Shown: positions 25,280-34,712 of the stretch, piece by piece | Numbering within the stretch: position 1 is the first letter of the stretch | Layout: every line of letters begins with the position of its first letter | The notes under the pieces: model-generated | Seen by the model: the letters and a program-made list of their open reading frames with translations, nothing else | Database searches by the model: none | Told to the model about the DNA's origin: nothing | Assembly (NCBI RefSeq): GCF_019285735.1 | Contig: NZ_CP079107.1 | Coordinates: forward strand, 1,674,001-1,738,000 | DNA from: Paeniglutamicibacter sp. Y32M11 | GTDB lineage: Bacteria; Actinomycetota; Actinomycetes; Actinomycetales; Micrococcaceae | Length of the DNA stretch: 64,000 nucleotides | Reading direction: 5' to 3' | Made by a program: the position numbers and the translations under genes

Positions 25280-27814
25280 CTACGAGTCCTGGCGTCCCAC
25301 ATTTGTCACGGTGATCACCGGGTAACCGGCCTCATCGGAGTCGGCCAGATTCACCGTGGCGTCGATGCCCCAGTCGTGGTTGTTTGCCGGGTCGGCGAAG
25401 ACCTGACGCACCTTCCAGGAGTCCTTGGTGGGGGTGATCATCAACAGGTTCGGTCCGCGGCCGCCGGGGCCATCATCGATGTCCTCATGTTCCTCGAAGT
25501 AGGCGTCCATGGCGTCGGCCCAGGCATCGGCGCCAAAGCCGCTGTGCCCATCCAGCTCGCCCAGCGCACCATCCTGTTCGTCGGCAAAGAGCTTCACGCG
25601 GCGGAACATTTCGTTGCGGACCATCACGCGGAAGGCCCGCTCGTTACTGGTGAGGCGTTCGGGGGCCGGCGGGATGATCTCGGCGTCGGGTTCGTGCAGC
25701 ACCCCGTTGGCCAGTTCCTCCCATTCGTCCAGCAGCGAGGAATCGACCTGACGGATCAGTTCCCCGAGCCATTCGATCAGGTCCTCGAGGTCCTCACGCA
25801 GCGCGTCCTGCGGGACGGTCTGGCGCAGCGCTTTAAACGCGTCGGTGAGATAGCGCAGCAGCACGCCCTCCGAGCGGGTCAGCGAGTAGAATGCCACGTA
25901 TTCACTGAAGCTCATGGCGCGTTCGTACATGTCGCGGACCACCGATTTGGGGGCCAGCTCAAAGTCGCCAAGCCACGGCGCACCGGCACGGTACTGCTCA
26001 AATGCGCTACCCAGTACCTCGGCCAGCGGCTGCGGGTAGCTGACCTCTTCGAGGGCCGCCATCCGGTCGTTGTACTCCATGCCCTCGGCCTTCATCGCGG
26101 CAATCGCCTCACCGCGGGCCTTCTTCTGCTGGGCGGCGAGCACCTGGCGTGGCTTTTCCAGTGTGGCTTCGATGACCGAGACGACGTCCAGCGCGTAGCT
26201 GGGGGACTCGTTGTCAAAGAGCTCCAGGGCCGCCAGCGCAAAGGGAGAAAGTGGCTGGTTCAGCGCGAAGTTCTCCTGCAGGTGCACCGTGAGGGCCAGC
26301 ATGTTGCCGTGCTTGTCAGGGTGTTCCAGACGTTCCACGACGCCGGTGGCCAGCAGCTCGCGCAGGATGCCCAGCGCCTTGCGCTGCAGGATTCGCTGAC
26401 GGACCGGGGGCTCGTGGTTCTCGGTGAGCAGCCGGCGGGCGGCGGCAAAGGAGTCGCCCTCGCGCGCCAACAGGTTCAACAGAATGGAGTGGGTGACGGT
26501 GAAGGAGGAGCTCAGCGTTTCGGGGGTGGAGGCGATGATGCGGTCGAAGGTCTTTTCGCCCCAGCTCACAAAGCCCTGCGGCGGCTTCTTCTTGGTCACC
26601 TGACGCAGCTTCTTGGAGTCATCACCGAACTTGGCCAGTGCCTTCTCCATGGATTTCTTATTCTCGATGGAGTGCTCGGGTGCCTGAACCACCACGGTAC
26701 CGGCGGTGTCGAACCCGGCTCGTCCGGCTCGTCCGGCGATCTGGTGGAACTCGCGGGCATTAAGAATGCGGGTGCGTACCCCGTCGTACTTGGACAGGGC
26801 GGTGATCAACACGGTACGAATGGGCACGTTGATGCCCACGCCCAGGGTGTCGGTTCCGCAGATGACCTTCAGCAGGCCCGCCTGGGCCAGCTGTTCAACA
26901 AGGCGGCGATATTTCGGCAGCATGCCCGCGTGGTGGACACCGATGCCGTGACGCACCAGACGGTTCAACGTCTTGCCAAAGCCCGCGGAGAACCTGAATC
27001 CGGCGATGAGCTCGGAGATCCGGTCTTTTTCTTCACGCGTGCACACATTGATGCTCATCAGGCCGCTGGCTCGATCGATGGCCTCGAGTTGGCTGAAGTG
27101 CACCACATAGATCGGTACCTGCTTGGTGGAAAGCAGCTCTTCGATGGCTTCCTGCACCGCATCCTGCGAGTAGTAGTAGTGCAGTGGGATGGGGCGTTCG
27201 GCGTGTGCCACGGTGGTGGTGTCACGACCGGTGCGCAGCGTGAGCTCATCCTCGAAGCGTCCGACGTCACCGAGGGTGGCGGACATCAGCAGGAACTGTG
27301 CCTGGGGGAGTTCCAGCAGCGGAACCTGCCAGGCCCAACCACGTTGCGGGTCGGCGTAGAAGTGGAATTCGTCCATCACGACGGTGCCCAGATCGGCGGT
27401 TTTGCCTTCACGCAGGGCGACGTTGGCTAGGATCTCCGCGGTGCAGCAGATGATCGGAGCATCCTGATTCACCGAGGAGTCGCCGGTGACCATGCCGACG
27501 TTCTCTGCACCAAAGATTTTGCACAGGTCAAAGAACTTTTCCGAGACCAGCGCCTTGATGGGAGCGGTGTAGTAACTGCGCTCGCCACGGGCCAGGGCGT
27601 AGAAGTGCGCGGCGACTGCCACCAGGGACTTTCCCGAGCCGGTGGGCGTGGCGAGGATGACGTTGTTGCCGGCAACGTATTCCATGACGGCTTCGTCCTG
27701 TGCCGGGTATAGCCCGATGCCGCGGTCCTCCACCCACTTGATGAAGGCTTCATAGACAGATTCGGCGGTGGCGCCGCGTGGGGGAGTATTGGGCAGCAAC
27801 TCGGTAAGTTTCAT
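25280..27814 (-). CDS. DEAD/DEAH-box helicase with DUF3516 C-terminus
   Basis: 844 residues. Superfamily 2 motifs: ATPTGSGKS (55-63), TAPIKALVSEKF, the DEFH box at 148-151, LMSATLGDV, then GTDTLGVGINVPIRTVL and HQIAGRAGRAGFD in the second RecA domain. This pattern is Ski2/Mtr4-like. The long C-terminal half, with WGEKTFDRIIASTPETLSSS and a helical region, matches the actinobacterial DUF3516 family. Family knowledge: RNA helicase activity is assumed for this group but its cellular role is not settled. A -10-like TAAGCT lies 10 nt before the ATG. Confidence 0.92.
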   Translation of the reverse strand: MKLTELLPNTPPRGATAESVYEAFIKWVEDRGIGLYPAQDEAVMEYVAGNNVILATPTGSGKSLVAVAAHFYALARGERSYYTAPIKALVSEKFFDLCKIFGAENVGMVTGDSSVNQDAPIICCTAEILANVALREGKTADLGTVVMDEFHFYADPQRGWAWQVPLLELPQAQFLLMSATLGDVGRFEDELTLRTGRDTTTVAHAERPIPLHYYYSQDAVQEAIEELLSTKQVPIYVVHFSQLEAIDRASGLMSINVCTREEKDRISELIAGFRFSAGFGKTLNRLVRHGIGVHHAGMLPKYRRLVEQLAQAGLLKVICGTDTLGVGINVPIRTVLITALSKYDGVRTRILNAREFHQIAGRAGRAGFDTAGTVVVQAPEHSIENKKSMEKALAKFGDDSKKLRQVTKKKPPQGFVSWGEKTFDRIIASTPETLSSSFTVTHSILLNLLAREGDSFAAARRLLTENHEPPVRQRILQRKALGILRELLATGVVERLEHPDKHGNMLALTVHLQENFALNQPLSPFALAALELFDNESPSYALDVVSVIEATLEKPRQVLAAQQKKARGEAIAAMKAEGMEYNDRMAALEEVSYPQPLAEVLGSAFEQYRAGAPWLGDFELAPKSVVRDMYERAMSFSEYVAFYSLTRSEGVLLRYLTDAFKALRQTVPQDALREDLEDLIEWLGELIRQVDSSLLDEWEELANGVLHEPDAEIIPPAPERLTSNERAFRVMVRNEMFRRVKLFADEQDGALGELDGHSGFGADAWADAMDAYFEEHEDIDDGPGGRGPNLLMITPTKDSWKVRQVFADPANNHDWGIDATVNLADSDEAGYPVITVTNVGRQDS

Positions 27815-27854
27815 GATGTGTCCAAGCTTATCGTTTTACGCGGGGCATCCGGCT

Positions 27855-27860
27855 TACGCT
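27855..27860 (+). promoter_or_regulatory. -10 element TACGCT, leaderless start of tam-like gene
   Basis: TACGCT ends 6 nt before the ATG at 27867, within the 52-bp gap to the divergent helicase start. Confidence 0.4.
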
Positions 27861-27866
27861 GTGGTT

Positions 27867-28655
27867 ATGAAATGGGATCCAAAAAAGTATGTGCAATTTG
27901 CTGACCACCGAGATCGACCGTTTTTTGATCTGACGACCCGTATTACCGCTGCGACTCCGAGAGCTGTGGTCGATTTGGGCTGCGGCCCGGGCCCGTTGAC
28001 TCACTCCTTAGCCGAACGCTGGCCGGACGCCCATGTGTCGGGCCTCGACTTGTCTTCGGACATGATCGAAAAAGCACGCAAGGAGCAACAAGCGCCAAAC
28101 CTCAACTTCGAGATCATTGACGCCACCACGTGGATGCCCGAACCCGAAACCGATGTTTTGGTATCCAACGCGATGCTTCAGTGGATTCCTGAGCATCGAG
28201 AGCTCATAGCCAAGTGGCTGGAAGCGTTGGCTTCGGGAGCGTGGTTTGCCGCGCAAGTTCCGGGGAACTTTGGTTCGCCATCGCATGCGTTGATGCGCCA
28301 GCTCGCGGAATCCGCACGTTGGGCACCACAGCTGACCGGAGTTCTTCGCCACGACGACGCGGTGTGGGAGCCTGCAGACTATCTACGGATCATGCTGGAT
28401 GCGGGATTTGAAGCCGATGTGTGGGAAACCACCTATGGTCAGATCCTTTCCGGGGTCGATCCGGTGCTCGAATGGGTGCGCGGTACGGCCTTGCGCCCGA
28501 TCCTAGCCAAGCTCGATCAGGCCGATGCTGCGGAGTTTGAGCGTGAATATGCAGAGCTGGTTGCCCAAGCTTATCCATCGTTCCCGGACAAACAAGGCGG
28601 AGAGCTGACGTTGTTTCCCTTCCGCAGAATCTTTATGGTCGGTCGAAAGCGATGA
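27867..28655 (+). CDS. tam: Trans-aconitate 2-methyltransferase
   Basis: 262 residues starting MKWDPKKYVQFADHRDRPFFDL, the characteristic opening of Tam. The SAM motif VVDLGCGPGPLTHSLAERWP is followed by SGLDLSSDMIEKARK, and a motif IV region VSNAMLQWIPEH is present. Tam methylates trans-aconitate that forms spontaneously from the citric-acid-cycle intermediate cis-aconitate, relieving aconitase inhibition. An in-frame ATG further upstream would read back into the helicase gene and was rejected. The stop overlaps the start of a small lipoprotein gene. Confidence 0.92.
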   Translation: MKWDPKKYVQFADHRDRPFFDLTTRITAATPRAVVDLGCGPGPLTHSLAERWPDAHVSGLDLSSDMIEKARKEQQAPNLNFEIIDATTWMPEPETDVLVSNAMLQWIPEHRELIAKWLEALASGAWFAAQVPGNFGSPSHALMRQLAESARWAPQLTGVLRHDDAVWEPADYLRIMLDAGFEADVWETTYGQILSGVDPVLEWVRGTALRPILAKLDQADAAEFEREYAELVAQAYPSFPDKQGGELTLFPFRRIFMVGRKR

Positions 28656-28987
28656 TGGACTCTCGCGGGCCCGGCGTCCGGAAAAGAGTCATGCCTGTGC
28701 TCGCCGTTCTGGCCTTGGGGCTTAGCGCCTGTGGTGGACCCTCTATCGAGGACTTCCGTCAGGACGATCCCGATGGAAACACAGCTTGTATTCACTTTGT
28801 CAGCGGATATACGGACGATGGTGCTGCAGGTAGAACCAACCTCGTGAAAGCGGCAGTTCACGGCTCAAGGTCAACTACCGACGCCATCAGGAATGCTGTC
28901 TCGACCGACGAAGCGGGTACTCACAACATCATCGACAAGGAAGCCTTCAAGAAGGCCTGCAACGCGCAGGGGATGACTATCAAATAG
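28652..28987 (+). CDS. Small lipoprotein, unknown function
   Basis: 111 residues, starting inside the stop of tam (ATGATG). A signal peptide with basic residues (VRKR) and hydrophobic core ends in a lipobox LSAC with Cys27, so it should be lipid-anchored on the outer face of the membrane. The mature part is small and polar, with two cysteines (NTACIHFVSGY and FKKACNAQG) that could form a disulphide. No family was recognised. GC content is a little lower than in the genes before tam. Confidence 0.75.
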   Translation: MMDSRGPGVRKRVMPVLAVLALGLSACGGPSIEDFRQDDPDGNTACIHFVSGYTDDGAAGRTNLVKAAVHGSRSTTDAIRNAVSTDEAGTHNIIDKEAFKKACNAQGMTIK

Positions 28988-29105
28988 TTCAGTTTTGCGG
29001 TGTCAAGCGCCAACACTAAATTTCCGGTCGTGGATTCGTACTAGAGCTGCCTTTTTGGCTCCCAACAATGGTCTTCTAGGGCTTCCTTACGTCACCCGAC
29101 CGGCG

Positions 29106-29111
29106 TATAGT
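29106..29111 (+). promoter_or_regulatory. -10 element TATAGT, leaderless start of DUF222/HNH gene
   Basis: TATAGT ends 7 nt before the ATG at 29119. It is the closest match to the TATAAT consensus among the leaderless promoters in the window. Confidence 0.5.
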
Positions 29112-29118
29112 AGTAAAT

Positions 29119-30570
29119 ATGTTCGAAGAGTACGAAAAATACTTATCGAACCCGACGCCCCTTTCAGTTGAAGCCGCCGGGGAACTCATCCTTGGCCATA
29201 GGCACATTCCAGCTGACATGACGAGGCCACCCAGAGTGCGTGCCGAGGCCGAACTGCCTGACGATAGCTGCGTAGATTTCATCAACGATATGACGAGGGC
29301 AATGGCTTGCCTGCCGCAAACTGTTGGTGAGGCTTCAAGAGCTGCCCGCATTGCTGCGTTGGAACGCGCCAAGGCCTCGATCTGCGCCGCACAAGCCAAA
29401 GAAGCTTATGGACTAGAGCAAGACGTAGTTGCTCGCCACGACGACGAGGGAGTTTATAAGGACTTCCCAGCGCGCGGCGTCGGTGCCGAGGTGGCTCTGG
29501 CGCGTATGGATGCTCAATATCTGGGGCCTCGGTTTAGTTCGTACGCCAAGTCAATGATTGAGCATATGCCCTATACCTTTGATGCACTGCAGCGAGGCGA
29601 ACTCAAGGAAAGTCGCTCGATGCTCATCGTTCGAGAGACCAACAATCTTGATCCAGGAGTTCGCGAATTAATTGACCGGGAGATTGCCGGCGAACAGGGT
29701 TCCCTGGACGGTGTGGGAGATGATGAATTGCGGTCTCGCATCCGGAAAATTGTCCTTGCCTTCGACAATACCGAAGACATGATCAAGCACGGTGATGCGG
29801 AGAATCGGCGTCGTATTTCGCTAACGCCGACGCCCGACGGGATGATGCGAATTAGCGGTGTGCTCCCCATTATTCAAGGTGTAGCCATGAAGCAAGCCTT
29901 GTTAGCCAAGGTCGCTAAACGTCGGGCCAAGGGGGACACCCGAACCGATCAACAGATCATGGCGGATACCACCGTTGAACGAATCACCGGGCAAGAAGTG
30001 GCCTCCCGTCCAGCACTCTCGTTGTGTGTTTCGATGACTGATCGATCCTTGCTCGAGGGGGACAGTGAACCGGCATTTCTTCAGGGATATGGAACGATCT
30101 CGGCCGAATATGTCAGGCGAATGATCGCCAGGGATCCCAAGCTTTCGAAGCGTAAGCAAAAGGCCAGAGTGTGGATGCGGCGCCTGTACACATCTCCCAC
30201 CACCGGACAGTTAGTTGCGATGGATTCGAAGGCACGCATCGTGCCGCAGAAACTCAAGGATTTGATCAATATTCGAGATCAACGTTGTCGGACTCCATAT
30301 TGTGGCGCGCCAATTCGGCATATTGACCACATATTCCAATTCGCCAAGGGCGGGCGGACCACAGAATCAAATACCGATGGACGATGTGCTCGTTGCAACC
30401 AAACGAAGGAAACTTCGGGTTGGGAAGAGTTTGTCGTGATTGGACCTCGGCACACCATTCTGATCAACACGCCAAGCGGCCAGACTTACCGCTCTATCGC
30501 CCCACCACCGCCGGGCACTCCGGCATATCCGCCGGAACCCGATATGTTCTTTAGGCTTACCAGCCCCTGA
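29119..30570 (+). CDS. DUF222 domain protein with C-terminal HNH endonuclease
   Basis: 483 residues. The long helical N-terminal part, with repeated Arg/Glu-rich segments, fits the DUF222 (13E12 repeat) family. The C-terminal HNH motif is RDQRCRTPYCGAP, then RHIDHIFQFAKGGRT and NTDGRCARCNQTKE, with the His-Asp-His core and paired cysteines. Family knowledge: these proteins occur in many copies in actinobacterial genomes and may be mobile or phage-related; the function is unproven. The gene is full length, less GC-rich than its neighbours, and its 3' end overlaps the convergent MBL gene by 14 bases. Confidence 0.9.
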   Translation: MFEEYEKYLSNPTPLSVEAAGELILGHRHIPADMTRPPRVRAEAELPDDSCVDFINDMTRAMACLPQTVGEASRAARIAALERAKASICAAQAKEAYGLEQDVVARHDDEGVYKDFPARGVGAEVALARMDAQYLGPRFSSYAKSMIEHMPYTFDALQRGELKESRSMLIVRETNNLDPGVRELIDREIAGEQGSLDGVGDDELRSRIRKIVLAFDNTEDMIKHGDAENRRRISLTPTPDGMMRISGVLPIIQGVAMKQALLAKVAKRRAKGDTRTDQQIMADTTVERITGQEVASRPALSLCVSMTDRSLLEGDSEPAFLQGYGTISAEYVRRMIARDPKLSKRKQKARVWMRRLYTSPTTGQLVAMDSKARIVPQKLKDLINIRDQRCRTPYCGAPIRHIDHIFQFAKGGRTTESNTDGRCARCNQTKETSGWEEFVVIGPRHTILINTPSGQTYRSIAPPPPGTPAYPPEPDMFFRLTSP

Positions 30571-31219
30571 TTCGCCAGTCGTTCAGGCTTGGACGCTCCG
30601 CGCCCAATGTTGTCGTGACGCCGTGGCCGGGGAGAACTAAAGCATCATCTGGATATTGTTCGAAGATTCTTTGCGTAACGTCATCGAGCAACGTCGTAAA
30701 TCGCTGAGCATCCTGTTGCGTATTGCCCACGCCGCCCGGGAATAGCGAATCACCACTGAGGATGACGGTAGTTCCATCCTCGTCTCGAAGGACATAGGCG
30801 ATGGAACCAGGAGTGTGACCGCGTAGGTGAACACATTCAAGAACTGTGGTCCCAACGGAAACGGTATCGCCATGCTTCAGCGGTACATCTATATGTACGT
30901 TCGCCCCAGAAGCGATTCCCTCAACGTCATCCGCGCCGGCATACGTCGTTACTCCGGTGCGGTCGACGTATTCCTTCAGAGCCCTGATGTGGTCCCAATG
31001 CTGGTGAGTGGTGGCGATGCCTACCAACTTCGTCGGAACCGAGGCGTCGGTCGCCGCAGAGTCGACCAACCGATCAATGGACGCCGGATCGTCCGCTGCG
31101 TCGATCAGTAGTTGCGAACCGTCGCTCTTCGATGTCACGAGATAAATATTGTTGGCCATTTCGGAAACGCTGATGGAGCGGACAGTTGCGTTCGATAGGT
31201 CCAAGAAGAGTTCAGTCAT
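30557..31219 (-). CDS. Metallo-beta-lactamase fold hydrolase (glyoxalase II-like)
   Basis: 220 residues. The metal motif is THQHWDHI, a variant of HxHxDH; further ligands are in LRGHTPGSIAYVL and LSGDSLFPGG, and the last in LVLPGHGVTTT. Family knowledge: such stand-alone MBL proteins hydrolyse thioesters (glyoxalase II), lactones or similar; the substrate cannot be fixed. Tryptophan at HWDH is common in one actinobacterial branch. It is divergent from the GntR regulator by 84 bases and carries a leaderless promoter (TAAGGT). Confidence 0.88.
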   Translation of the reverse strand: MTELFLDLSNATVRSISVSEMANNIYLVTSKSDGSQLLIDAADDPASIDRLVDSAATDASVPTKLVGIATTHQHWDHIRALKEYVDRTGVTTYAGADDVEGIASGANVHIDVPLKHGDTVSVGTTVLECVHLRGHTPGSIAYVLRDEDGTTVILSGDSLFPGGVGNTQQDAQRFTTLLDDVTQRIFEQYPDDALVLPGHGVTTTLGAERPSLNDWRIRGW

Positions 31220-31225
31220 GGCAAT

Positions 31226-31231
31226 ACCTTA
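31226..31231 (-). promoter_or_regulatory. -10 element TAAGGT, leaderless start of MBL gene
   Basis: On the minus strand TAAGGT ends 6 nt before the ATG at 31219. Confidence 0.45.
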
Positions 31232-31303
31232 CGTCGTACCAAATGGGGGCACGATAGTCTGTTGCGCAGGCCTTGCCCACGATCTACCTGAAGGACGTTT
31301 CTC

Positions 31304-31687
31304 ATGGACGGAAATCCCTTGGCATTCATTGCCCTCGATCCCACCGACAAAACCGCGCCGTACCAACAAGTCCGCCAACAGATCCTTGCTGCCATCTCCA
31401 AGGGCAAACTTAAAGCTGGCACCAAGTTGCCTTCAGTGCGGGCGCTCGCCGAACAACTGGGCCTCGCCGTCAACACCGCGGCCAAGGTTTATAAGGAATT
31501 GGAAGGCTCCGGCGCGGTGGTGACCCGTGGGCGGCACGGCACCATCGTTCAGGCAACTGAGGACGAGGGTTCCATCGCCGTGGCCGACGCGGCGTCGGAA
31601 CTGGCAGCCATTGCGACACGCTGGGGAATTTCCGAAAAGGCAGCGGTTGCATACGTCCGAGCGGCCTTCACTTCGCAGCTCGGATAG
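31304..31687 (+). CDS. GntR-family regulator, short YtrA-like type
   Basis: 127 residues. A winged helix-turn-helix covers most of the protein: PYQQVRQQILAAISKGKLKA, GTKLPSVRALAEQLGLAVNT and AAKVYKELEGSGAVVTRGRH. The short C-terminal part (about 50 residues) lacks a FadR or UTRA ligand domain, as in the YtrA subfamily, which usually controls adjacent ABC transporters. No ABC gene is adjacent here, so the target is unknown; the divergent MBL gene is one candidate. GAAGGA lies upstream of the ATG. Confidence 0.9.
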   Translation: MDGNPLAFIALDPTDKTAPYQQVRQQILAAISKGKLKAGTKLPSVRALAEQLGLAVNTAAKVYKELEGSGAVVTRGRHGTIVQATEDEGSIAVADAASELAAIATRWGISEKAAVAYVRAAFTSQLG

Positions 31688-31720
31688 TCCTAGGTCGCAT
31701 TGCTCACAAGTGCTCCCCAT

Positions 31721-31743
31721 TCGAAGTAGTTTTCGATTAGCAT
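31721..31743 (+). promoter_or_regulatory. LexA-like SOS box and -10 of uvrA
   Basis: TCGAAGTAGTTTTCGA (31721-31736) has the paired TCGAA/TTCGA half sites of the actinobacterial SOS box (consensus TCGAAC-N4-GTTCGA; 10 of 12 fixed positions match). It is directly followed by a -10 TAGCAT (31738-31743), 6 nt before the GTG at 31750. A bound repressor would block the promoter. Confidence 0.6.
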
Positions 31744-31749
31744 GATCTG

Positions 31750-34632
31750 GTGCCTACTTCCCGCTCCCTCGAGACCCAGCGCCCGCACGACCTGACCCGC
31801 CTTGTGGTCAAGGGTGCGCGCGAACATAACCTACGCAATGTCGACCTCGATTTGCCGCGTGACGCGATGATTGTCTTTACCGGGCTCTCGGGCTCCGGCA
31901 AGTCCTCGCTGGCATTCGACACCATCTTTGCCGAGGGACAACGACGCTACGTCGAATCTCTCTCCGCCTACGCGCGCCAGTTCCTGGGTCAGGTCGATAA
32001 GCCCGACGTTGATTTCATCGAGGGGCTTTCCCCTGCGGTCTCCATCGACCAGAAGTCAACGTCGAAGAACCCGCGCTCCACGGTGGGAACCATCACCGAG
32101 ATTTATGATTACATGCGTCTGCTCTGGGCTCGTGTGGGCAGGCCATATTGCCCGGTTTGTGGGGAGGCTGTCACCAAGCAGACTCCGCAGCAGATCGTTG
32201 ACCAACTACTTGAACTTGCGCCGAAGACCCGATTCCAGGTCCTTGCACCGGTGGTCCGTGGTCGCAAGGGTGAGTTTGTTGACCTCTTCAAGGAACTGGG
32301 GGCCAAGGGTTACTCCCGAGCACGTGTGGATGGGGAGACCATTCAGATCAGTGACCCGCCAAAGCTGGGTAAGCAGTACAAACACACCATCGAGGTGGTT
32401 GTTGACCGCCTAGCGATTAATGACAAGGTGCGCCAGCGCCTGACAGATTCGATCGAAACCGCGCTCAACCTGGCCGAGGGCAGAGTCCTCATCGACTTTG
32501 TTGACCTTGATGCAGATGATGCCGGTCGGATCCGCACCTTCTCCGAAAACCTCGCCTGCCCCAACGAACACCCGTTGGCCATCGATGAGATCGAACCGCG
32601 GTCTTTCTCCTTTAACAACCCCTTTGGGGCCTGCCCCGCCTGCAGTGGCATCGGTACACGCCTCGAGGTCGACGAGGACCTGATCATTCCGGACGTTGAC
32701 ATGCCCTTGGGACACGGCGCCATTGCGCCATGGTCATTGGGCACGGCAACCAGCGAATATTGGAATCGATTGCTCGAAGGACTGGGCGTCGAAATGGATT
32801 TCACGCTCGAAACTCCGTGGAACAAGCTGCCGGCCATCGCTCGGCAAGCCATTCTTCACGGCAAGGACCACAAGGTGGTGGTGCAGTACAAGAACCGCTT
32901 CGGGCGCGAGCGCAAGTACTCCACCGGGTTTGAAGGTGTGGTGCAGTACATTCACCGTAAGCACCTCGAAACCGAGTCCGAGAATGCCCGGGATAAATAC
33001 GAAGAGTACATGCGCCAGATCCCGTGCCCGGAATGCAATGGCGCCCGGTTGAACCCTGCCTCGCTGTCGGTGTTGATCAATGAGAAGTCCATTGCCGCGG
33101 TCTCGGCAATGCCGATGCGCGAGTGCTCGGATTTCCTCGAAAACTTGGTGCTCACCGGCCGCGAGGCACAGATCGCTAATCAGGTACTCAAAGAGATTCA
33201 GGCCCGTCTGCGCTTCCTGCTGGATGTGGGGCTCGAATACTTGAATCTGGAGCGCCCGGCAGGAACGCTCTCGGGCGGCGAAGCCCAGCGTATCCGCTTG
33301 GCAACACAGATTGGTTCGGGTCTGGTGGGGGTGCTTTACGTCCTTGACGAGCCCTCCATCGGTCTGCACCAGCGTGATAACCGTCGACTCATCGAAACCC
33401 TGACGCGCCTGCGTTCGCTGGGCAACACGCTGATCGTTGTCGAACACGATGAAGACACCATCGCCGAGGCCGACTGGATTGTTGACATCGGCCCGGGCGC
33501 CGGAGAACACGGAGGCGAAGTCGTGCACTCCGGGTCGTTGGAAGGTTTGAAGGCGAACACCCGCTCCATCACCGGCGACTACCTCTCCGGGCGCAAAAAG
33601 ATCGAGATTCCGGCCAAGCGCCGCAAGATCGACAAAAAGCGACAGGTCACCGTCATCGGTGCCCGCGAAAATAACCTTGAGGACCTCACAGCTCACTTCC
33701 CGCTCGGGGTCCTGACGGCCGTCACGGGTGTCTCGGGTTCGGGCAAGTCCACGCTGGTGAACGACGTGCTCTACAAGGTGCTGGCCAATAAGCTCAACGG
33801 TGCCAAGCAGGTTCCGGGGCGGCACACTCGCGTTGAGGGCCTGGAGCACCTGGACAAGGTCATCCATGTCGATCAGTCGCCCATTGGCCGCACCCCACGC
33901 TCCAACCCGGCTACCTACACCGGCGTTTTTGACCATGTTCGTAAGCTCTTCGCGGAGACCAACGAGGCCAAAGTGCGCGGTTACCTGCCGGGCCGCTTCT
34001 CCTTCAACGTGAAGGGCGGGCGCTGCGAATCGTGTTCGGGTGACGGCACACTGAAAATTGAGATGAACTTCCTTCCGGACGTTTATGTCCCGTGTGAGGT
34101 TTGCCATGGAGCGCGCTACAACCGCGAGACCCTGGAAGTCCAGTACAAGGGCAAATCCATTGCCGACGTGCTGAACATGCCGATCGAGGAGGGTGCGGAG
34201 TTCTTTGCCGCCTTCACCCCGATCGCTCGCCACCTGCGCACCCTGGTGGATGTGGGGCTGGGCTACGTCCGTCTGGGACAGGCCTCCACCACCCTTTCCG
34301 GTGGCGAAGCGCAGCGCGTAAAATTGGCTGCCGAACTGCAGAAACGCTCCAATGGCCGCTCTATCTACGTGCTTGACGAGCCCACCACCGGCCTGCATTT
34401 CGAAGATATCCGCAAGCTCCTGCTGGTCCTTCAGGGGCTGGTCGACAAGGGCAATACGGTGATCACCATCGAGCACAACCTCGACGTGATCAAGTCCGCC
34501 GACTGGGTCATCGATATGGGTCCGGAAGGTGGCAGCGGTGGCGGAGAAATCATCGCCCTTGGCACACCGGAACAGGTCGCCAAGACGGACGGAAGCTACA
34601 CCGGAAAGTTCCTCGCACCACTGCTTGGCTAG
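31750..34632 (+). CDS. uvrA: Excinuclease ABC subunit A
   Basis: 960 residues from the GTG at 31750. Two ABC ATPase modules are visible: Walker [10 protein letters not shown] near residue 44 and GVSGSGKST near residue 660, with signatures [12 protein letters not shown] and [12 protein letters not shown] and Walker B segments [11 protein letters not shown] and [11 protein letters not shown]. Three zinc-binding CxxC pairs are seen, including CPVCGEA and CESCSGDG with CEVCHGA. UvrA recognises DNA lesions and loads UvrB. The start sits 6 nt after a -10 overlapping a LexA-like site, so damage induction is likely. Confidence 0.98.
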   Translation: MPTSRSLETQRPHDLTRLVVKGAREHNLRNVDLDLPRDAMIVFTGLSGSGKSSLAFDTIFAEGQRRYVESLSAYARQFLGQVDKPDVDFIEGLSPAVSIDQKSTSKNPRSTVGTITEIYDYMRLLWARVGRPYCPVCGEAVTKQTPQQIVDQLLELAPKTRFQVLAPVVRGRKGEFVDLFKELGAKGYSRARVDGETIQISDPPKLGKQYKHTIEVVVDRLAINDKVRQRLTDSIETALNLAEGRVLIDFVDLDADDAGRIRTFSENLACPNEHPLAIDEIEPRSFSFNNPFGACPACSGIGTRLEVDEDLIIPDVDMPLGHGAIAPWSLGTATSEYWNRLLEGLGVEMDFTLETPWNKLPAIARQAILHGKDHKVVVQYKNRFGRERKYSTGFEGVVQYIHRKHLETESENARDKYEEYMRQIPCPECNGARLNPASLSVLINEKSIAAVSAMPMRECSDFLENLVLTGREAQIANQVLKEIQARLRFLLDVGLEYLNLERPAGTLSGGEAQRIRLATQIGSGLVGVLYVLDEPSIGLHQRDNRRLIETLTRLRSLGNTLIVVEHDEDTIAEADWIVDIGPGAGEHGGEVVHSGSLEGLKANTRSITGDYLSGRKKIEIPAKRRKIDKKRQVTVIGARENNLEDLTAHFPLGVLTAVTGVSGSGKSTLVNDVLYKVLANKLNGAKQVPGRHTRVEGLEHLDKVIHVDQSPIGRTPRSNPATYTGVFDHVRKLFAETNEAKVRGYLPGRFSFNVKGGRCESCSGDGTLKIEMNFLPDVYVPCEVCHGARYNRETLEVQYKGKSIADVLNMPIEEGAEFFAAFTPIARHLRTLVDVGLGYVRLGQASTTLSGGEAQRVKLAAELQKRSNGRSIYVLDEPTTGLHFEDIRKLLLVLQGLVDKGNTVITIEHNLDVIKSADWVIDMGPEGGSGGGEIIALGTPEQVAKTDGSYTGKFLAPLLG

Positions 34633-34639
34633 GCACCAA

Positions 34640-34679
34640 CGTCGTGCGTGTATGCCGATTCGGGCATGCACGTACGACG
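34640..34679 (+). terminator. uvrA terminator
   Basis: A 17-bp stem with two G-T pairs (CGTCGTGCGTGTATGCC, 34640-34656, with 34663-34679) begins 8 bases after the uvrA stop. Confidence 0.65.
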
Positions 34680-34712
34680 AAGCCGCCAGGTTCATGCGAG
34701 AATACCAAGGTG

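Noticed and set aside
25376-27430. 684-codon open frame antisense to the DUF3516 helicase
   Set aside because: Shadow of a high-GC gene; the sense frame has complete helicase motifs.
32734-34695. 653-codon open frame antisense to uvrA
   Set aside because: Shadow frame; uvrA on the sense strand is complete and well conserved.
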